From positions 15,506,275 through 15,570,274 of the forward strand of contig JAJEKV010000010.1 in the NCBI GenBank assembly GCA_021234155.1: a stretch of 64,000 bases of DNA, written 5' to 3'. The translations under genes were made by a program, and so were the position numbers. Numbering within the stretch: position 1 is the first letter of the stretch; each line of letters begins with the position of its first letter. This stretch comes from Isoetes taiwanensis. Lineage: Eukaryota; Streptophyta; Lycopodiopsida; Isoetales; Isoetaceae. Below are positions 23,062-34,846 of this stretch, piece after piece. The notes beneath the pieces were generated by a model that searched no databases, was not told the origin of the DNA, and saw nothing but the letters and a program-made list of their open reading frames with translations.

Positions 23062-23945
23062 TCACCTAACTCTGTGCAGTGCAGCACCCTTCAATATCTT
23101 CATGTTCCAATCAAATTTGTTTCCATTATAAGTAAACTCAAGGACGTCTCCAAGGTTTAAACCATAAAGTTTCTTAAAACCGTCCCAGCCAACACCTAGG
23201 CAGTTTCTGCTCCTCTTTGATACCAGAGAGCTCTTCTGATTTCCGGGTCCAGTGATGACAACAGTATATCCCTTAGGTGGACTACGCCATTTATTTTCAT
23301 TCTCGAGTACCTACTTAAACATACAGAAATGTTAAGATCCTTAAAATAATTACTGGAATCAAAGAACATAGATTTACCAGGCCTCTATTGATGTTTGCTC
23401 TGAGAAGAGCGATACGAAATGGTTTGTGTGTCGGGGGTTCATCCTCATCAGAAGAATCATCATCTGATGAATCAAGCTCGTTGTATTTAGGAGGATCTTT
23501 TATACCATGCTGAGCATTAGTACCACGACGATTTTTAGGAGGCACACTGTGACTGGAGTTTCCAAGTTGCCAGTTGCCGATTGGTTTCACACGATAATTT
23601 CCATCACATATCTGGGCAGTTAGGCGAGTTCCATTGTTTGATAAGCTGCATAAAAGAGCAGTTCCTTCCAGCATGTTATTTCCTTGCAAAAAGGACTCCC
23701 AGCCTTCGGTGAAGAATGTTCGCCCACCCACAGATGCTATGTAAATAGAATACTCTTTTCGATTTGGGCCTATGCCAACAATATATTGGTCTTTAGCGAG
23801 CATCACCCCCTCAGCTTCCTGAAATAGCTCCATTATTTTAGTAACAGGAATCTGTGTAATAAATCTGCATATAAAAACACTGAGTAGTCTCTGTTCTCAC
23901 CAGCAGGTGACCAAACTTGACATCCACAAGGAACACAGTCGCCAT
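23062..23945 (-). CDS. B3-domain transcription factor, two B3 domains, inside the PLE
   Basis: A three-exon minus-strand gene can be read. Exon 23945-23901 begins MATVFLVDVKFG; exon 23851-23378 carries the first B3 core (YSIYIASVGGRTFFTEGWES, then NNMLEGTALLCSL); exon 23310-23062 carries a second (NCLGVGWDGFKKLYGLNLGD, then VLEFTYNGNKFDW) and ends at TGA. With these GT-AG borders all junctions are phase 0 and the product is about 255 residues, with an acidic SSDDDSSDEDE linker. B3 domains are plant-specific DNA-binding folds (REM, ARF and LEC2 families); double-B3 proteins of this size resemble REM. It is antisense to the retroelement and absent from copy C. Another acceptor at 23865 is possible but breaks the frame. 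Cargo, later insertion or chance capture cannot be told apart here. Confidence 0.7.
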
Positions 23946-24282
23946 CGCCGGGAATGTGGAGAGACTATGGAAAAGCAGATCCGGCAAGGAAACACCATAA
24001 AAAATAAAGGCACACAGAATATGATTTAATGGAATTATGATATGTCTATTCTAATTACTGCATGTGTAAGGCCTATGAGACTAGCTCTGCTTTTCATCAT
24101 TTCGGTTCCAAAATAAATTGGAGTTAAAAAAGTTTTTTGGATCCAAAATAATTGGTATATACTTTTAGCATTTTCCTTGATCATTTCACATAATTTTTAT
24201 GAATTACAATCGATATTTGACACTATTCTTTCTTTGTATTTACAAGAATTCCACTAGGACAAATTACAACTTCTAGTTGGCA

Positions 24283-24365
24283 GGAGGGTCCCTTTGCTAG
24301 CAAAGGGATCCTCCAATCCTTTTTGCTAGCATATGGGACTTTGTCTGCCTTCCGGTAGGAGGCAG
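24283..24365 (+). ncRNA. Paired hairpins at the body/3' pseudo-LTR junction
   Basis: Hairpin 1 (24283-24314) is GGAGGGTCCCTTTGC pairing with GCAAAGGGATCCTCC around an AT-rich palindromic centre. Hairpin 2 (24345-24365) is CTGCCT...AGGCAG. The same pair stands at 45253-45160 (minus) in copy C with GGTGG/CCACC in place of GGAGG/CCTCC, a compensating change. The location, directly before the (TA)n that opens the pseudo-LTR, suits a 3' RNA signal for the RT or a transcript end. Confidence 0.6.
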
Positions 24366-24368
24366 GGA

Positions 24369-25680
24369 TATATATATATACACATTCTTTGGTTCAATTT
24401 TGGTATAAATTAGGATATCTTGTCACATTATAGCCCTGGGATTGATAATGCATCATGCTTGATTATAGCTAAATTTATGGTTTGATTTAGTCCCCTTTAT
24501 ATGTTCTAGTTCTCTATTACAAAACTTAAGTTCAATGGAAGAAATCTATGATGTATGGTTGGTATGGTATATTATGATGCTAATTTTATCAAGTAAATCA
24601 TGTTGCATAAATAATGACCCTAGTATAAGGCACTCATATTTTGGGTTGAGATCTACAAAATAATGTCTAACTGATTTAGTTACTTAGTTTTATAAGATTG
24701 CTATATAAAGCACCAAATACTGAATCAAAATATGAGCCCAGAATATGAAAATGGTTTATGATACCCTTTGTAAAGGATGCTATATGGTTAGACATGCTAA
24801 AAGGTATTATTAAATGGGCTAGCCCCAATTTGTATGGTTCCAAATTGTTTGGAATATGAACAATTAATTGAATTTTTTACCAAAATGGTTTTAAAGGCAT
24901 GAGAAATGTTTGGTGATAGGCCATGGAATATTACAATTTTTTTACAGCAAAATGTTGCATGGAATGCACACTATGAATATCTTGCTATGGTGAATACAAC
25001 ATGAGAATATACTTAAACTCAATATGTAAATATGCATCATTAAATGAGTATTATAAGAAAAATAAAACTCATGATACTAGGGAGTCTTGGAGGAAATACC
25101 CTTAAGGCATAATTTGGTATTGGCATAATATAAAGATACTAAAGGCATAAATTGAAAGTTGGGTCCTTGTAACAAAAATAATACTATATAAAGATCCAAT
25201 GTTAATTTTTTTTAAAAAAACCTAAATACAATTTCCCTAATAATATTATGATTTTACAGCATATTTCAATAAACCTAAAAATGGATGAGCGTGACATTGG
25301 GTTTACCCTAAAAAATGGAGGAACAGGTATCCGGCTAGCACAAAACATAGCACACAGACGGAAATGCATCATGTAAATCTGTTATGGGTTGTCAGACAGC
25401 AAGGATCGTAAGCATATCTCATGTTTCTCTAATTTATGGGGCTAGGATTTTACTGCCAATGAAACAGACTGGATTAAAAAGCATGATGGCAGCGTATGCT
25501 TCTGATAAAGCAAAAGGTTTGTTAGATAAACCTGAGTACAATTGGAACTCAGGTAAAGTTGAATGGTTAAAGCTTCGTCAGTATAAATATCACAATTCCC
25601 TTTATAGGATTTACAAGAGATGAGCAGAACAGGGAGGCCTCCAGGCGCCCTGGCACTTGGACAAACTAGGGCCAAGCTTA
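24369..25680 (+). mobile_element. Penelope-like element copy A, 3' pseudo-LTR (broken)
   Basis: From 24383 to 25680 it matches 15634-16931 with no gap; one substitution was noticed (16549 against 25298). It includes the 79-codon ORF (25384-25623) and the first codons of the SAP exon, and then stops abruptly at CCAAGCTTA, continuing into unrelated sequence with a telomere-like word. Near identity to the 5' copy means the two formed very recently. Confidence 0.85.
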
Positions 25681-25768
25681 GGGTTAGCCTTCTTAATTGG
25701 TATGCATCTGCCTAACCATGTTTAGGGTTAGCCTTCTTAATTGGTATGCATCTGCCTAGCCAAATTGA
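25681..25768. repeat. 44-bp tandem duplication with telomere-like TTTAGGG words
   Basis: GGGTTAGCCTTCTTAATTGG, then TATGCATCTGCCTA, occurs at 25681 and 25725. The joins read CTTAGGGTTAG and TTTAGGGTTAG, resembling one and a half units of the plant telomere repeat. It marks the break point of the 3' pseudo-LTR. This may reflect a repaired end or be coincidence, as only single units are present. Confidence 0.5.
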
Positions 25769-26782
25769 AATTTTTTTCATTATACTGTGCTGGATAGCAG
25801 CTTGTTGGTGGCTGTCTCTGATTATTAGGGCAATGGCTTTGCCTCTTACCATAAAGGCTTGCTTTTCTAATGTTTGGGTTTCTCTTCCTAAGGCTGCATG
25901 AGGAGCTGGTTTGTTGTTATTATTTTAGCCCAAGATTGCATTTGGCACATATCTTTAGATGCATTATGACTTGGCCATGGTAAGTGAAACCCAATGGACA
26001 TTTTACTACCCAATATTTGCTGGGGGTGACCAGGATGTTTAATACATCCATGACCCTTTGTGTGGTTGACAAGTCAATATACTGCTTTGCATAGTTGTGA
26101 TCGTATGGATTTTTGGGTTTCTGGGGATTACATTGAATAACTTGTATGCTGGCATTTAGTCATGTCATATGCAGCTAATTAATTCCTAAGTGAGTAATTG
26201 AAAAAGATTTTTTAATCATGATCTGGCTGTTGGTAACCTGTTATACACCCTTTGTTGTGCACATTGTCTAGGGGTTAGCACATTATTGTTAACTTATTGA
26301 TCCAGTTGGCATTTTACCTTGACTATTCTAGTCAATACTTGTCTACCTAGTTCTTGTTTGGATGTCACTCTCTGCTTATTGCCCCTTCTAAAGGCCATAT
26401 GAGCTTAGCCATGTAATGTTGATGTCTTCATGTGGACATGTTGGTTTAGTAATTTTTTAATTTGCAGCATTTTTCTACTACATTCGAGCAGGGCCTAAGA
26501 CAATGATGCACTACAAATGTGTTTTTGACTCTAGGATCAGGGGAATATTTTGTGCTCATTTGGTGTCTGGATGCATTCATTTTAATTTCCTCCTGTTGGA
26601 ATTAGTTGGATCTTGTGGCATCCTTTATTGTACAAGCGGAATACTTGGAATGTCACTTAACACTACCATGTTTTTGTTATATAGGGATGACCATTAGGTT
26701 TTAATTTTTTGAATTTTGGAAATGTTCAAGGAGCAGGGATAGCAAAATGCGACATGCGCCGTATCTAACCTAATCCATGTAC

Positions 26783-26792
26783 AAAACCCTAG
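26783..26792 (+). promoter_or_regulatory. Telo-box-like motif upstream of SAP exon (B2)
   Basis: AAAACCCTAG lies about 270-310 bp before the SAP-like coding exon. AAACCCTA words are common proximal promoter or leader elements of plant genes. Copy C has AACCCTAAA (complement) about 210 bp upstream of its SAP exon. Position in both copies is the only support. Confidence 0.3.
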
Positions 26793-27056
26793 CCGCAAGC
26801 CGGAACTCCGGCCAGATGACGATTTCAGATGTCGTGTGGATTGATTTGATCTATGGCGTTGGTTTGTAACAAATTTTTCCGATCACTTCACAAGCTGGTG
26901 GCTAGTACGCTTAGGTGGATGCGATGGCAGACTGTCTAAGGTGACCAGTTACATGAATTTGATTTACCTTTCTTGTAAACCTTAAGATAATCATAGTTAG
27001 CGTTGTGATTGATTAAGATAATTAAGCAGTATTAGAGCAATAGCGGATCTATAAAT

Positions 27057-27404
27057 ATGGGCATTGTGGGGTGTTCACCGCATTTCCAGTTAGTTATGAC
27101 CAGACCTGAGGGCGCTCCGAATAAGGGGCTTACCAGAGCTAGGCTTATGGAATGTCTTAGGAGAAATGGTTTGGAACATAGTAGCACACAGCCTTCTAAG
27201 GCACAGTTGTTAGAGCTATGTAGGCAGAATGGGCTGGATCCCAATAAGGATAGGAATGACCCTGGTATCAGGAGATTCATACCAGGGAATGAGCATGGCA
27301 ACAAAATTTCGAAAGTCTCTGAAGCTGCTACCAGCAATATTGAAGTGGTACCCCTGTCTGAAGAGGAGGATGATACTGAGGATGTGGACATCCAGCTGAA
27401 TCAG
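27057..27404 (+). CDS. PLE exon 1: SAP-like protein (B2)
   Basis: The frame opens at ATG 27057; a second ATG at 27096 starts the conserved MTRPEGAP block also present in copy C. Then KGLTRARLMECLRRNGLE and KAQLLELCRQNGLDPNKD form the SAP-like helix pair, clearly homologous to copy A. The tail is acidic (LSEEEDDTEDVD) and ends QLNQ followed by GTTTAT, the shared splice donor. It is more conserved in the helix pair than in the linker, as expected for a protein under selection. No ORF2 partner remains downstream. Confidence 0.6.
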
Positions 27405-28406
27405 GTTTATAGTTGGGCTTTAAATATTTTTGGCATGTTTACTGATGTCTTTGTATTAATTGCTCTTGGAGTTTTGGTGAGGTTTGGGTTGATTGCATTA
27501 CATGATGATTTATCTCCTGAAAAACGGATCAGCTAGTACTGGATTTTATTTAAATTGTCATTAATGATTTCTTTCACTAGTTACATGATTCTCTGATTTC
27601 CCTCAATAGTTACATTATTGATTCTGATAATCTAGTATAGTCAGTAATTGTATGGCTGAGGGCGGCAGTTGGTGGTGTTGGTGTTGCCTTATTTGGGCTA
27701 TTGTTGGTGCTGGTGCTGGCTGATGTTATATTTCTAGCTTTTCCCATGATTTAATGTGGCTTAACAACAAGCTGGGCTGCTGGATTTATTTTCTTTTACT
27801 ATACTCAGTTTCTATTCCTTTAGTTAGATGCTATCTCGATTTATTTGCTGGCTTAGTATTAACACCCCTTAACTGGAAATCAGACCTTCACTGGTAGATT
27901 ATTAATCATACAGGGTTTTAAGAGGTTTGGATAGATTATTTGCTGGTATTATATTTTCACTTGATGCCCAGATTATGTGGCCCTGAATCTAGATTAGTTT
28001 TTGCTTTTCCTTGCTCCTGCTGTAATTTTATTCTCTGATCTGTTCTTATTCAGTATCTACCGTTACCTCAGAGTAGTATAGTGGTCCTTTCAGGTTTTCT
28101 AGTTGACTAATGTTAATTCTCCTGTCATAATATCCGTTTCCAATACTCTAGGGCCGTTTGCTTGGCTGATACTTCTGTACTAACTTTGTACTTAGATTTA
28201 ATACATTTTATTAACCTTGTGGGAAATAATTCCGTTTTGTATTGTTTTTGAACCTGAATGTGAACTTCCCTGTTTAGTCTACTGATTTACCTTTGTCTAG
28301 GTTTATAATTTTTCTGTTTTGATCCAGTAATTTACTTGTACTTCGATTCCTTGCAATTAAACTTTAAATGTGTTCAAGTTTTCTATTAATCTGTCTTTTA
28401 ATTTGT

Positions 28407-28517
28407 GGGTAAAGGGCCGAAAGGCCAAGGTTGTTCATTGCTTACCTGCTAGCATATGCATGGTTACCCTTCTTAGGCTAATTTGTGCATTTTTGCTGCA
28501 GGTAACCGAACTCCTTC
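28407..28517 (+). ncRNA. Conserved pseudoknot-like RNA element (B2)
   Basis: GGGTAAA, hairpin GGCC-GAAA-GGCC (a GNRA tetraloop), GTTC, ATTGC, TTACCTGC (28442-28449), a loop with TTACCC and GGCTAA, GCAGGTAA (28498-28505), CC, GAAC. Both stems pair, and GGGTAA can pair with TTACCC in the loop. The outer GTTC/GAAC differs from the other copies but is self-consistent. Confidence 0.65.
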
Positions 28518-29077
28518 TCCCATTCTCTGTTTTCAGCATGGTGTTTTCTTGAAGGCATGATGTTGCAAGTATATGAACATACTCTTTATAATTGTTATAA
28601 TTACTGTGAAAATGGTAAGTGGTTTCCCTTTGGGCTATGGTGACAGCAAGTAAATTGGTGGCCGGCTTTAAACTCTTGGTTTTGTTTTATTACTTGGTTG
28701 TTTGGAATATGATTACTGCTTACATTATTCCAACTGTTATGTTGATCTATTTTTGAATTTAATTTCAGGAAGTATTTTCAAAATTTTAAAGTGTTTCTGT
28801 CTAATCCCTTTACTTGATTTACACGGGTTTAGTTTGCTTGTGTGGTTTTCTGCTGATATGTTTACTTGCTTGGCTTGAATAAAACAACCTTGGGATACTT
28901 TTTTAGTCTTGATTTCCTGTGATTTTTGCTTTTATGTTTGTAACGAGGCTGTTATCTCTTTTTGTGTTGTATTTAGCTATTTTTTAGACAACCCTAGGTT
29001 GTAATGTTGTTATGCTTTATCATAACACTTGCTTTTATTGGTAATGCACTTTAGCAGTCATGTATTTTGTAGAATCT

Positions 29078-29110
29078 CTAAGGCTTCCCCTGTTGGGGTC
29101 CGATAAGTCC
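29078..29110 (+). ncRNA. Pseudo-LTR terminal RNA motif (B2)
   Basis: CTAAGGCTT, hairpin CCCC-TGTT-GGGG, then TCCGATAAGTC, followed by hairpin CTTACCA...TGGTAAG. It is the shortest version of the motif and shows that only the stem pairing and the flanking words are kept. Confidence 0.55.
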
Positions 29111-29233
29111 CGTCTTACCATTAGTTAGTTGGTAAGGCTTGGATGTCTTAGCAAGGCATTAGGTTTTGTTTAGGCTAGTATATATATATATATATACAAG
29201 TATTTGTACTATAAGGAGTGTACGAAGTCGGAT

Positions 29234-29660
29234 GTAGGTACATAGGTTTCCCCAGAATCTATTAAATATTCTCTTGACATTCCCTTAAATTTCCAAAAAT
29301 TATCTCAAGATTCCTCTAGATTGCCCAAGATGCTAGGTAGATTCTCCTAGATTCCATTATATTCTATGAAGATTCCCCTGCAAGCACACCTAGTGTCAAA
29401 TATTCTCCTAGATCCTCTTGGATTTTCTCCTAGATTTCCTAAGATTGCACAAAGATTCCCCTAAATTCTTAAGATTCTATAAAGATTCCCCTAAATTTTT
29501 TGAGAATTATCCCAACATGCCTCTAGATTCCCCAAGATTCTATGTAAATTCATTCAAAATTTCAAGGATTCATTCAAATTTTGTTCCCCTATATTCTCAA
29601 AGATTTTATGAAGATTCCTTTGAATTCTCCAGAATTCTCAAAGATTTTCATGAGATTTTC
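29234..29660. repeat. AGATTC-type array fragment
   Basis: AGATTCCCCTAAATTC-like words repeat at about 10-12 bp, as in the 0.2-6.7 kb elements, but degenerate and only about 430 bp long. It lies directly inside the left end of X2. The short ORF across it (YKDSPKF repeated) just follows the repeat. Confidence 0.65.
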
Positions 29661-31633
29661 ATAATTTGTAGACTCTAAATCCACTCCATTGCATATTTCA
29701 ACACAGGTGAGATCTCTGGCCACTAAAATGCCAATTCGCCGGGCATAGTGTTATTTGCCATCTAATAAATGAGAACAAAAAGAAAAAAGAAATAGATTAT
29801 TAGACTCACTCTTAGAGGATTTCCCTGTAGACAATATTTACTGTATATCTTGATGTGCCAACATCTATGGAAGTGTCTCCATCCTTCGATGGAATAAGTA
29901 CCTTTATGCCTTAAATTCCTTCAACTCTCAATAGTTCCACATAGAATTGTCTGTGACAGAATACTGCATTTGGCAAATACAAAACGACCATTTGCAAGCC
30001 TTTAATATATCTTGGGCATATCTCAAATATATGTTGGACAGTGGTTGGGCATATATTGGACATATGTTGGGCAAAAATGTTGGAAATATGTTGGAGACAA
30101 ATGTTACACAATCTTCATTATATGTTATGAGACCTAGATGGCCTTGAAGCGGTGCCCGGGATGCGAAGAACAAATTCGGCATTAGATAACTTGAGAAATC
30201 TGATTAGAGAGCTTCGGCCATTGCGGCCGTCCCCTACCGAACAACGAGAGACATCGAACATGTCGGCATTTAATTTCCTCATTTATTTCAATGACTTTTA
30301 TTCAATGGATGAGATCAAATCTTAAAATTAAAGCGGCTGAATGTGGCCACCTTAAAATGTTTTAACGCATTATCACTAAGATGTAAACAATGATACATTC
30401 TTCAATTTTCACATAATATTTTTGTTTACTCACGAGCAATGCGGTTAATATCAAGACCTATAGATTATGCTAAAAGAAGCTATAACCATAAACATGACAT
30501 CTCAACATCACAACTCAAATCACAAAACTCCTTGATGTAGCCAAGGAGTTTCTTGCTACTATCTTTACACCCTATGCAGATGGAACTATTATTGTAGTTC
30601 GATAAATGTTGCATGGAGTTGGTTCACACTTATTCCAATAAGTAGCAAAGCAAGAGCCTTCCAGTGTTTAGAGAAGCCAACATAATGAGCATGCTATGTC
30701 ACAAATAAACAATTAATACCAAAGTTTAATGTTTAACTGTTTTTCTTTTCATTCAAAGAACCACCCAAAAAATGCATGCATTTTTCAAACCAAGCAACTA
30801 ATACATAAGGCATCCATTTTAGTTTCGCTTCCAGATGCTCTTGCTCCACTGTTTGAGCTTTCAAACAATGCCTACAACAAAATTCCAAGGAGGATGCTAC
30901 ATATCCAAAACAATGCCTTGGTAAATGAAGGACCCTTCTATTGAAAGGAATTGAAGCCAATCTGCTCATGCCCAACCATAGCCATAGCCAAATCCTTCCA
31001 GTGCCAAATACTACATGATTAATCTGCAAACTTCAGCGCCAATTATTTCAAACAAAAAGTTTGCATAGAATCTAAATCTCCACCATGAAGAAACCAAAAT
31101 TTATATCCGAATTATATTCATCAAAGGGCTTGTTCCCTTACAGTTATAACCGAGAATCATGTTCCTTTGTTTGCAAAAAGAAAGAAAAAGCTGGGTAAAA
31201 CTATTGCTAGAAATTATAGAGGCATCTTTTTTATCCATCACTTGTAGGTTCTTCAAGATTCTCAATTAGACTCTATATGTTGGTATACAAACAAATAGAT
31301 CTCACGCATCAAGATTTAAATTTGAGGCCTGACATTTGAGATGTGAACATTCCCTCACATTAAGATCCAATTAGCTTTATCATGATCTTCAAAGCTTTCC
31401 TTATGAATATTTTCCTTTAAATCCCCTTTCTATGAAGATCCCCTATGATTTTAATAGAATTCCACTAGGTTTCTTGAGTACTTCTTTGGCTCCCCAAGAA
31501 TTGTACAAAGTTTATCATAGTTGATTGTATTTAGGGACCATGTAAAGTTAAGTGCATCTGTACTGGGCAACCTTGTTGAAACCTTGTTAAAGCCAACAAC
31601 TTTAAACGAACGACCAAACATAGGGTTTTCAAG

Positions 31634-31884
31634 AATCTATTAAGATTCTCTAGGATACTACGAAAGTATTCCTTAAGATAATACAAAGATTTCATTCCAA
31701 AGCACATCGAATGTGAATGATATACCTAGATGGAGTGTATCAAGTCATTTGGTCATTGAATCTATTAAGATTCTCTAGGATACTACTGAGTATTCCTTAA
31801 GATAATACAAAGATTTCATTCCAAAGCACATCGAATGTGAATGATATACCTAGATGGAGTGTATCAAGTCATTTGGTCATTCTT
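31634..31884. repeat. Two-copy tandem duplication (~125 bp)
   Basis: The unit AATCTATTAAGATTCTCTAG, then GATAATACAAAGATTTC and AGTCATTTGGTCATT, is present twice at a spacing of about 125 bp with one small indel, hence a recent duplication. Confidence 0.8.
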
Positions 31885-34846
31885 TATCAAAATTTATATG
31901 CATGAGGAATTTACAAAGACTAGTTGAAGATTCATTGAGATTCCCTAGGATTATGTTCATATTATGAAAGAGTGTGTCAAGTCATTCACGCAAAACACAC
32001 TGCTCTTAAATTCTACATCCCCTTAGATTCCCTAGATCCTCTAGAGTATCGTTTAGATTCCTAATTGAACATATCCCTTTTTCATTAGGAGAGAATGCCT
32101 TCCAATATGCCAAAAGTGTTGAAACTATAAACTATAATCCGGGACTTTCCTCACAATATCGGGCCTTTGCTCACAATTACAAATTTTGGAAAGTGCCTAA
32201 TGTGTTGATAGAACTGCGTTATTTAAATCAAAATATTATATACTCTTGTCATGCTTAAATGTTGAATATCAATGATGGGGTTGGAGGCATGTTAAAAAAA
32301 TTGACAATATTTATTGGGGCTCAAACATGCTTATGCATTTAGGGGTTAGGTACATTTCAAGTGAAATTCTAGATCAAGTCGAATTCCAGATCAAGTTCCT
32401 TAAGAATCCTCAACGTTCACCTAGATTTCTCCAGTCAAGTTGATAGTCAAAATTTTACAAAAAAAAAAAAGAAAAGCTTATAATGTGTCATTTCCTCGAT
32501 GTAAAAGACAACCAGTGTTAGAGAGACCGTGCACAAGGGTCTTAATTCATATGCAGATTTTGGTATGCATGTGGTCCTCCAGATATAATAGCTTCTTTCA
32601 TATGCTTATATCTAATGGTCTTGTTATCCCCACAAATGCACCATAAGTCTGGAATTCAATGAGCCATAATGTTCATATTATTACATTAGCCAAGGTGCTC
32701 TTTGTCTACGAGTATTCGAATAATTTCAAAAACTTACAACAGGGGAAATCTTGGTACCTTTCCCTTTATATTTTGAACCCCCTCTTTTGGGGCGTGGGTG
32801 GCTTTCTTAAGAGTTGGCAACTACTATCACTACAACATTGCAAAAGCACGCACCATACCATTAAATGCTTCTTGACTTAAAAGTCGTGATAATCATTGCC
32901 AAAATGCTTCTTATTAAGAGTCAAATGATTATAACATGTTATCCAAAGAACAACATTTTGATAGTTTTCCTTTATGCTTTTATATTTTTAACCCTCTTAG
33001 GGGGATTTTTTTTTAACCTTGGCATATACTATGAATTCCAACATTCTAAATAAAGGGACGTGCACATTTGGGTCATTGTCTACGGCATATACTATATCAT
33101 TACACACATGAAAGATTTGCATTGTCAAAATGCTTCTTAATTTAAAGCATATCCATGAAATAGCAATACATGATGACTAGAGATTTGTTTCCTAAGTTAA
33201 TGATTAGACACAAAGACAAAATGTTTATGTCTAGTGATCAAGATACCCACACCAAGCTCATGAGTCAAGATCTCCACAAGGAGTTACTGCGTAGATTTTA
33301 CATAAGAAATAAGCATAAAAGAAAAAAGTTGGCTCACCACCGCCCACCAATCAAGCCAGCGATTCGGTAACTCCCTTTTAATTGCAACTTGCAAGACTAG
33401 AGTTCCAGCCACAGTAGCTACTAGGGGTGGCCACATGCAATCTTCACGGCCCTCCCCTCAGGTATATGAATACGAGAGAGAGGGGAAGAGGCGGCAGAAC
33501 AAATTTGAGAATAGAGGAAAAGCAGAGGCGATCATGACTAAAAATTTTGGGTGTTCCTCTCAGGCATCAATCGGAGGCCTCGCCTCCATTTTTGGCTGAA
33601 ACTCCTTCCGTTTCAAGATGAAAACTGACATGTGGCCACCCTTCTTTGTTACTCCTGGTGCATCTCCTCCTTATATTCAAGAATGCCAAATATATGCATT
33701 AGTGGCAAGCGAGAATAATAAGTATGATTGCACCAACCAAACCTTAATATAAAACAATGAACATGGTTTTGATGAGGATACCAATTGCAAACATATCACA
33801 CTTTGAGAAGCAGATTTTCCTACTTCTCGAACCAGCTCAAGCCACCGCTTATGGAAAACCATAACAACCCGTAGGAAGTCCCTCTCTTTCAATCGATCGC
33901 CAACTAGATGCATAAAAATGTTTGAACATAACTTTTACCTTCATTCATCGTGGTTCTAGATCATAAAGTATTGCCATCTCTTGAGAAGCGCAAACAAGAT
34001 ATTTCCTCTCCAACTTCATCTCACGGATGGCTGCCACATGCGACCTTTAACATTCAAATCGTAACATCAAAATAGATTGTACATATGCATTAGTAAGATG
34101 AACTGAAAATAAAGACGGACCTCTAAGTTAAAAATGAGATAAAAACCTGACCTAGAAGAGGACTTGGACATATCTTACGGTGCTTTGCCATAAGCGACAC
34201 ATGTGCTATAAATTTGGATCCTCTATTATACATGTACTTAGGTTGTATACGTAAGATTAACATGCTTGCAGGCCAATTATGGGGCTTGTTTGTTAACGAA
34301 GCCATAACAGATCTTCCAGGACATTTGCTGACTTATCCTCTTGCAGTCGCGTTGGATGGCTCAGTACAGTGTTTCCCTGACACAAAAGCTTCAATTTTGG
34401 GTGCGAGGTCAGGGTACTTGCCTGATATCCTTACCACATGAATCATGTTATCAGGAAGCTTGCAGAAACTGTGCATAATAGAAGAGCATTTATTTTTAAA
34501 TGCTGACCATGAACCTGTCGCGACCATAAAATCGAACTCTTATCGGTCTTTTTTCAACCAAAATCAAATATTCGATATTTCGGCGCTTGAACCGGATGGT
34601 CTCCAGCAATTACAAAGTGAAAATCAGCACATGTGACTATCTTGAATTTGCCCATTGTCAGGCGTTTTCGTGTGAAGATAGCATGGGCCTTCATCATATA
34701 GTGCACGTGTTACATGCAAGTTGAGACACGGACTCTTCAAATAGTCCTGTGCTTCCTCAAGGTCCCTGTTCTCCATACCACAACTCTTACATCATCATCT
34801 CATTGAAAGCATATACTTGCAATAATTCCAGAAGTTCAAATGTTAC

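Larger units (their letters stand above)
18518..24368 (+). mobile_element. Penelope-like element copy A, body
   Basis: Runs from the end of the 5' pseudo-LTR to the start of the 3' pseudo-LTR and contains the ORF2 exon, a short intron, the frameshifted RT, an antisense B3 gene and terminal hairpins. The same order without the B3 gene is found in copy C (49376 to 45173, minus). 22585-23061 and 23946-24282 are AT-rich with no gene seen. Confidence 0.7.
25769..29199 (+). mobile_element. Second PLE pseudo-LTR, B2 (diverged subfamily)
   Basis: Carries a SAP-like exon with a CAG|GT donor, the pseudoknot-like element and the terminal CGATAAGTC motif in the usual order, and ends TTTAGGCTAGTATATATATATA at about 29199. 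No ORF2 or RT follows, so it is a 3' or solo pseudo-LTR. Sequence differs widely from copy A outside the conserved motifs. 25.8-26.7 kb and 27.5-28.4 kb hold no other gene I can support; an AAAACCCTAG word at 26783 could be a telo-box promoter element. Confidence 0.6.

Noticed and set aside
25681-25768. Interstitial telomere array
   Set aside because: Only isolated TTAGGGTTAG words exist within a 44-bp duplication; there is no run of TTTAGGG units.
34123-34700. Exon-like open stretches on both strands near 34.3-34.7 kb
   Set aside because: The minus strand reads like protein (LPDNMIHVVRISGKYPDLAP) but I could not tie it to a family or to the acyl-CoA oxidase exon nearby, so no gene was called.
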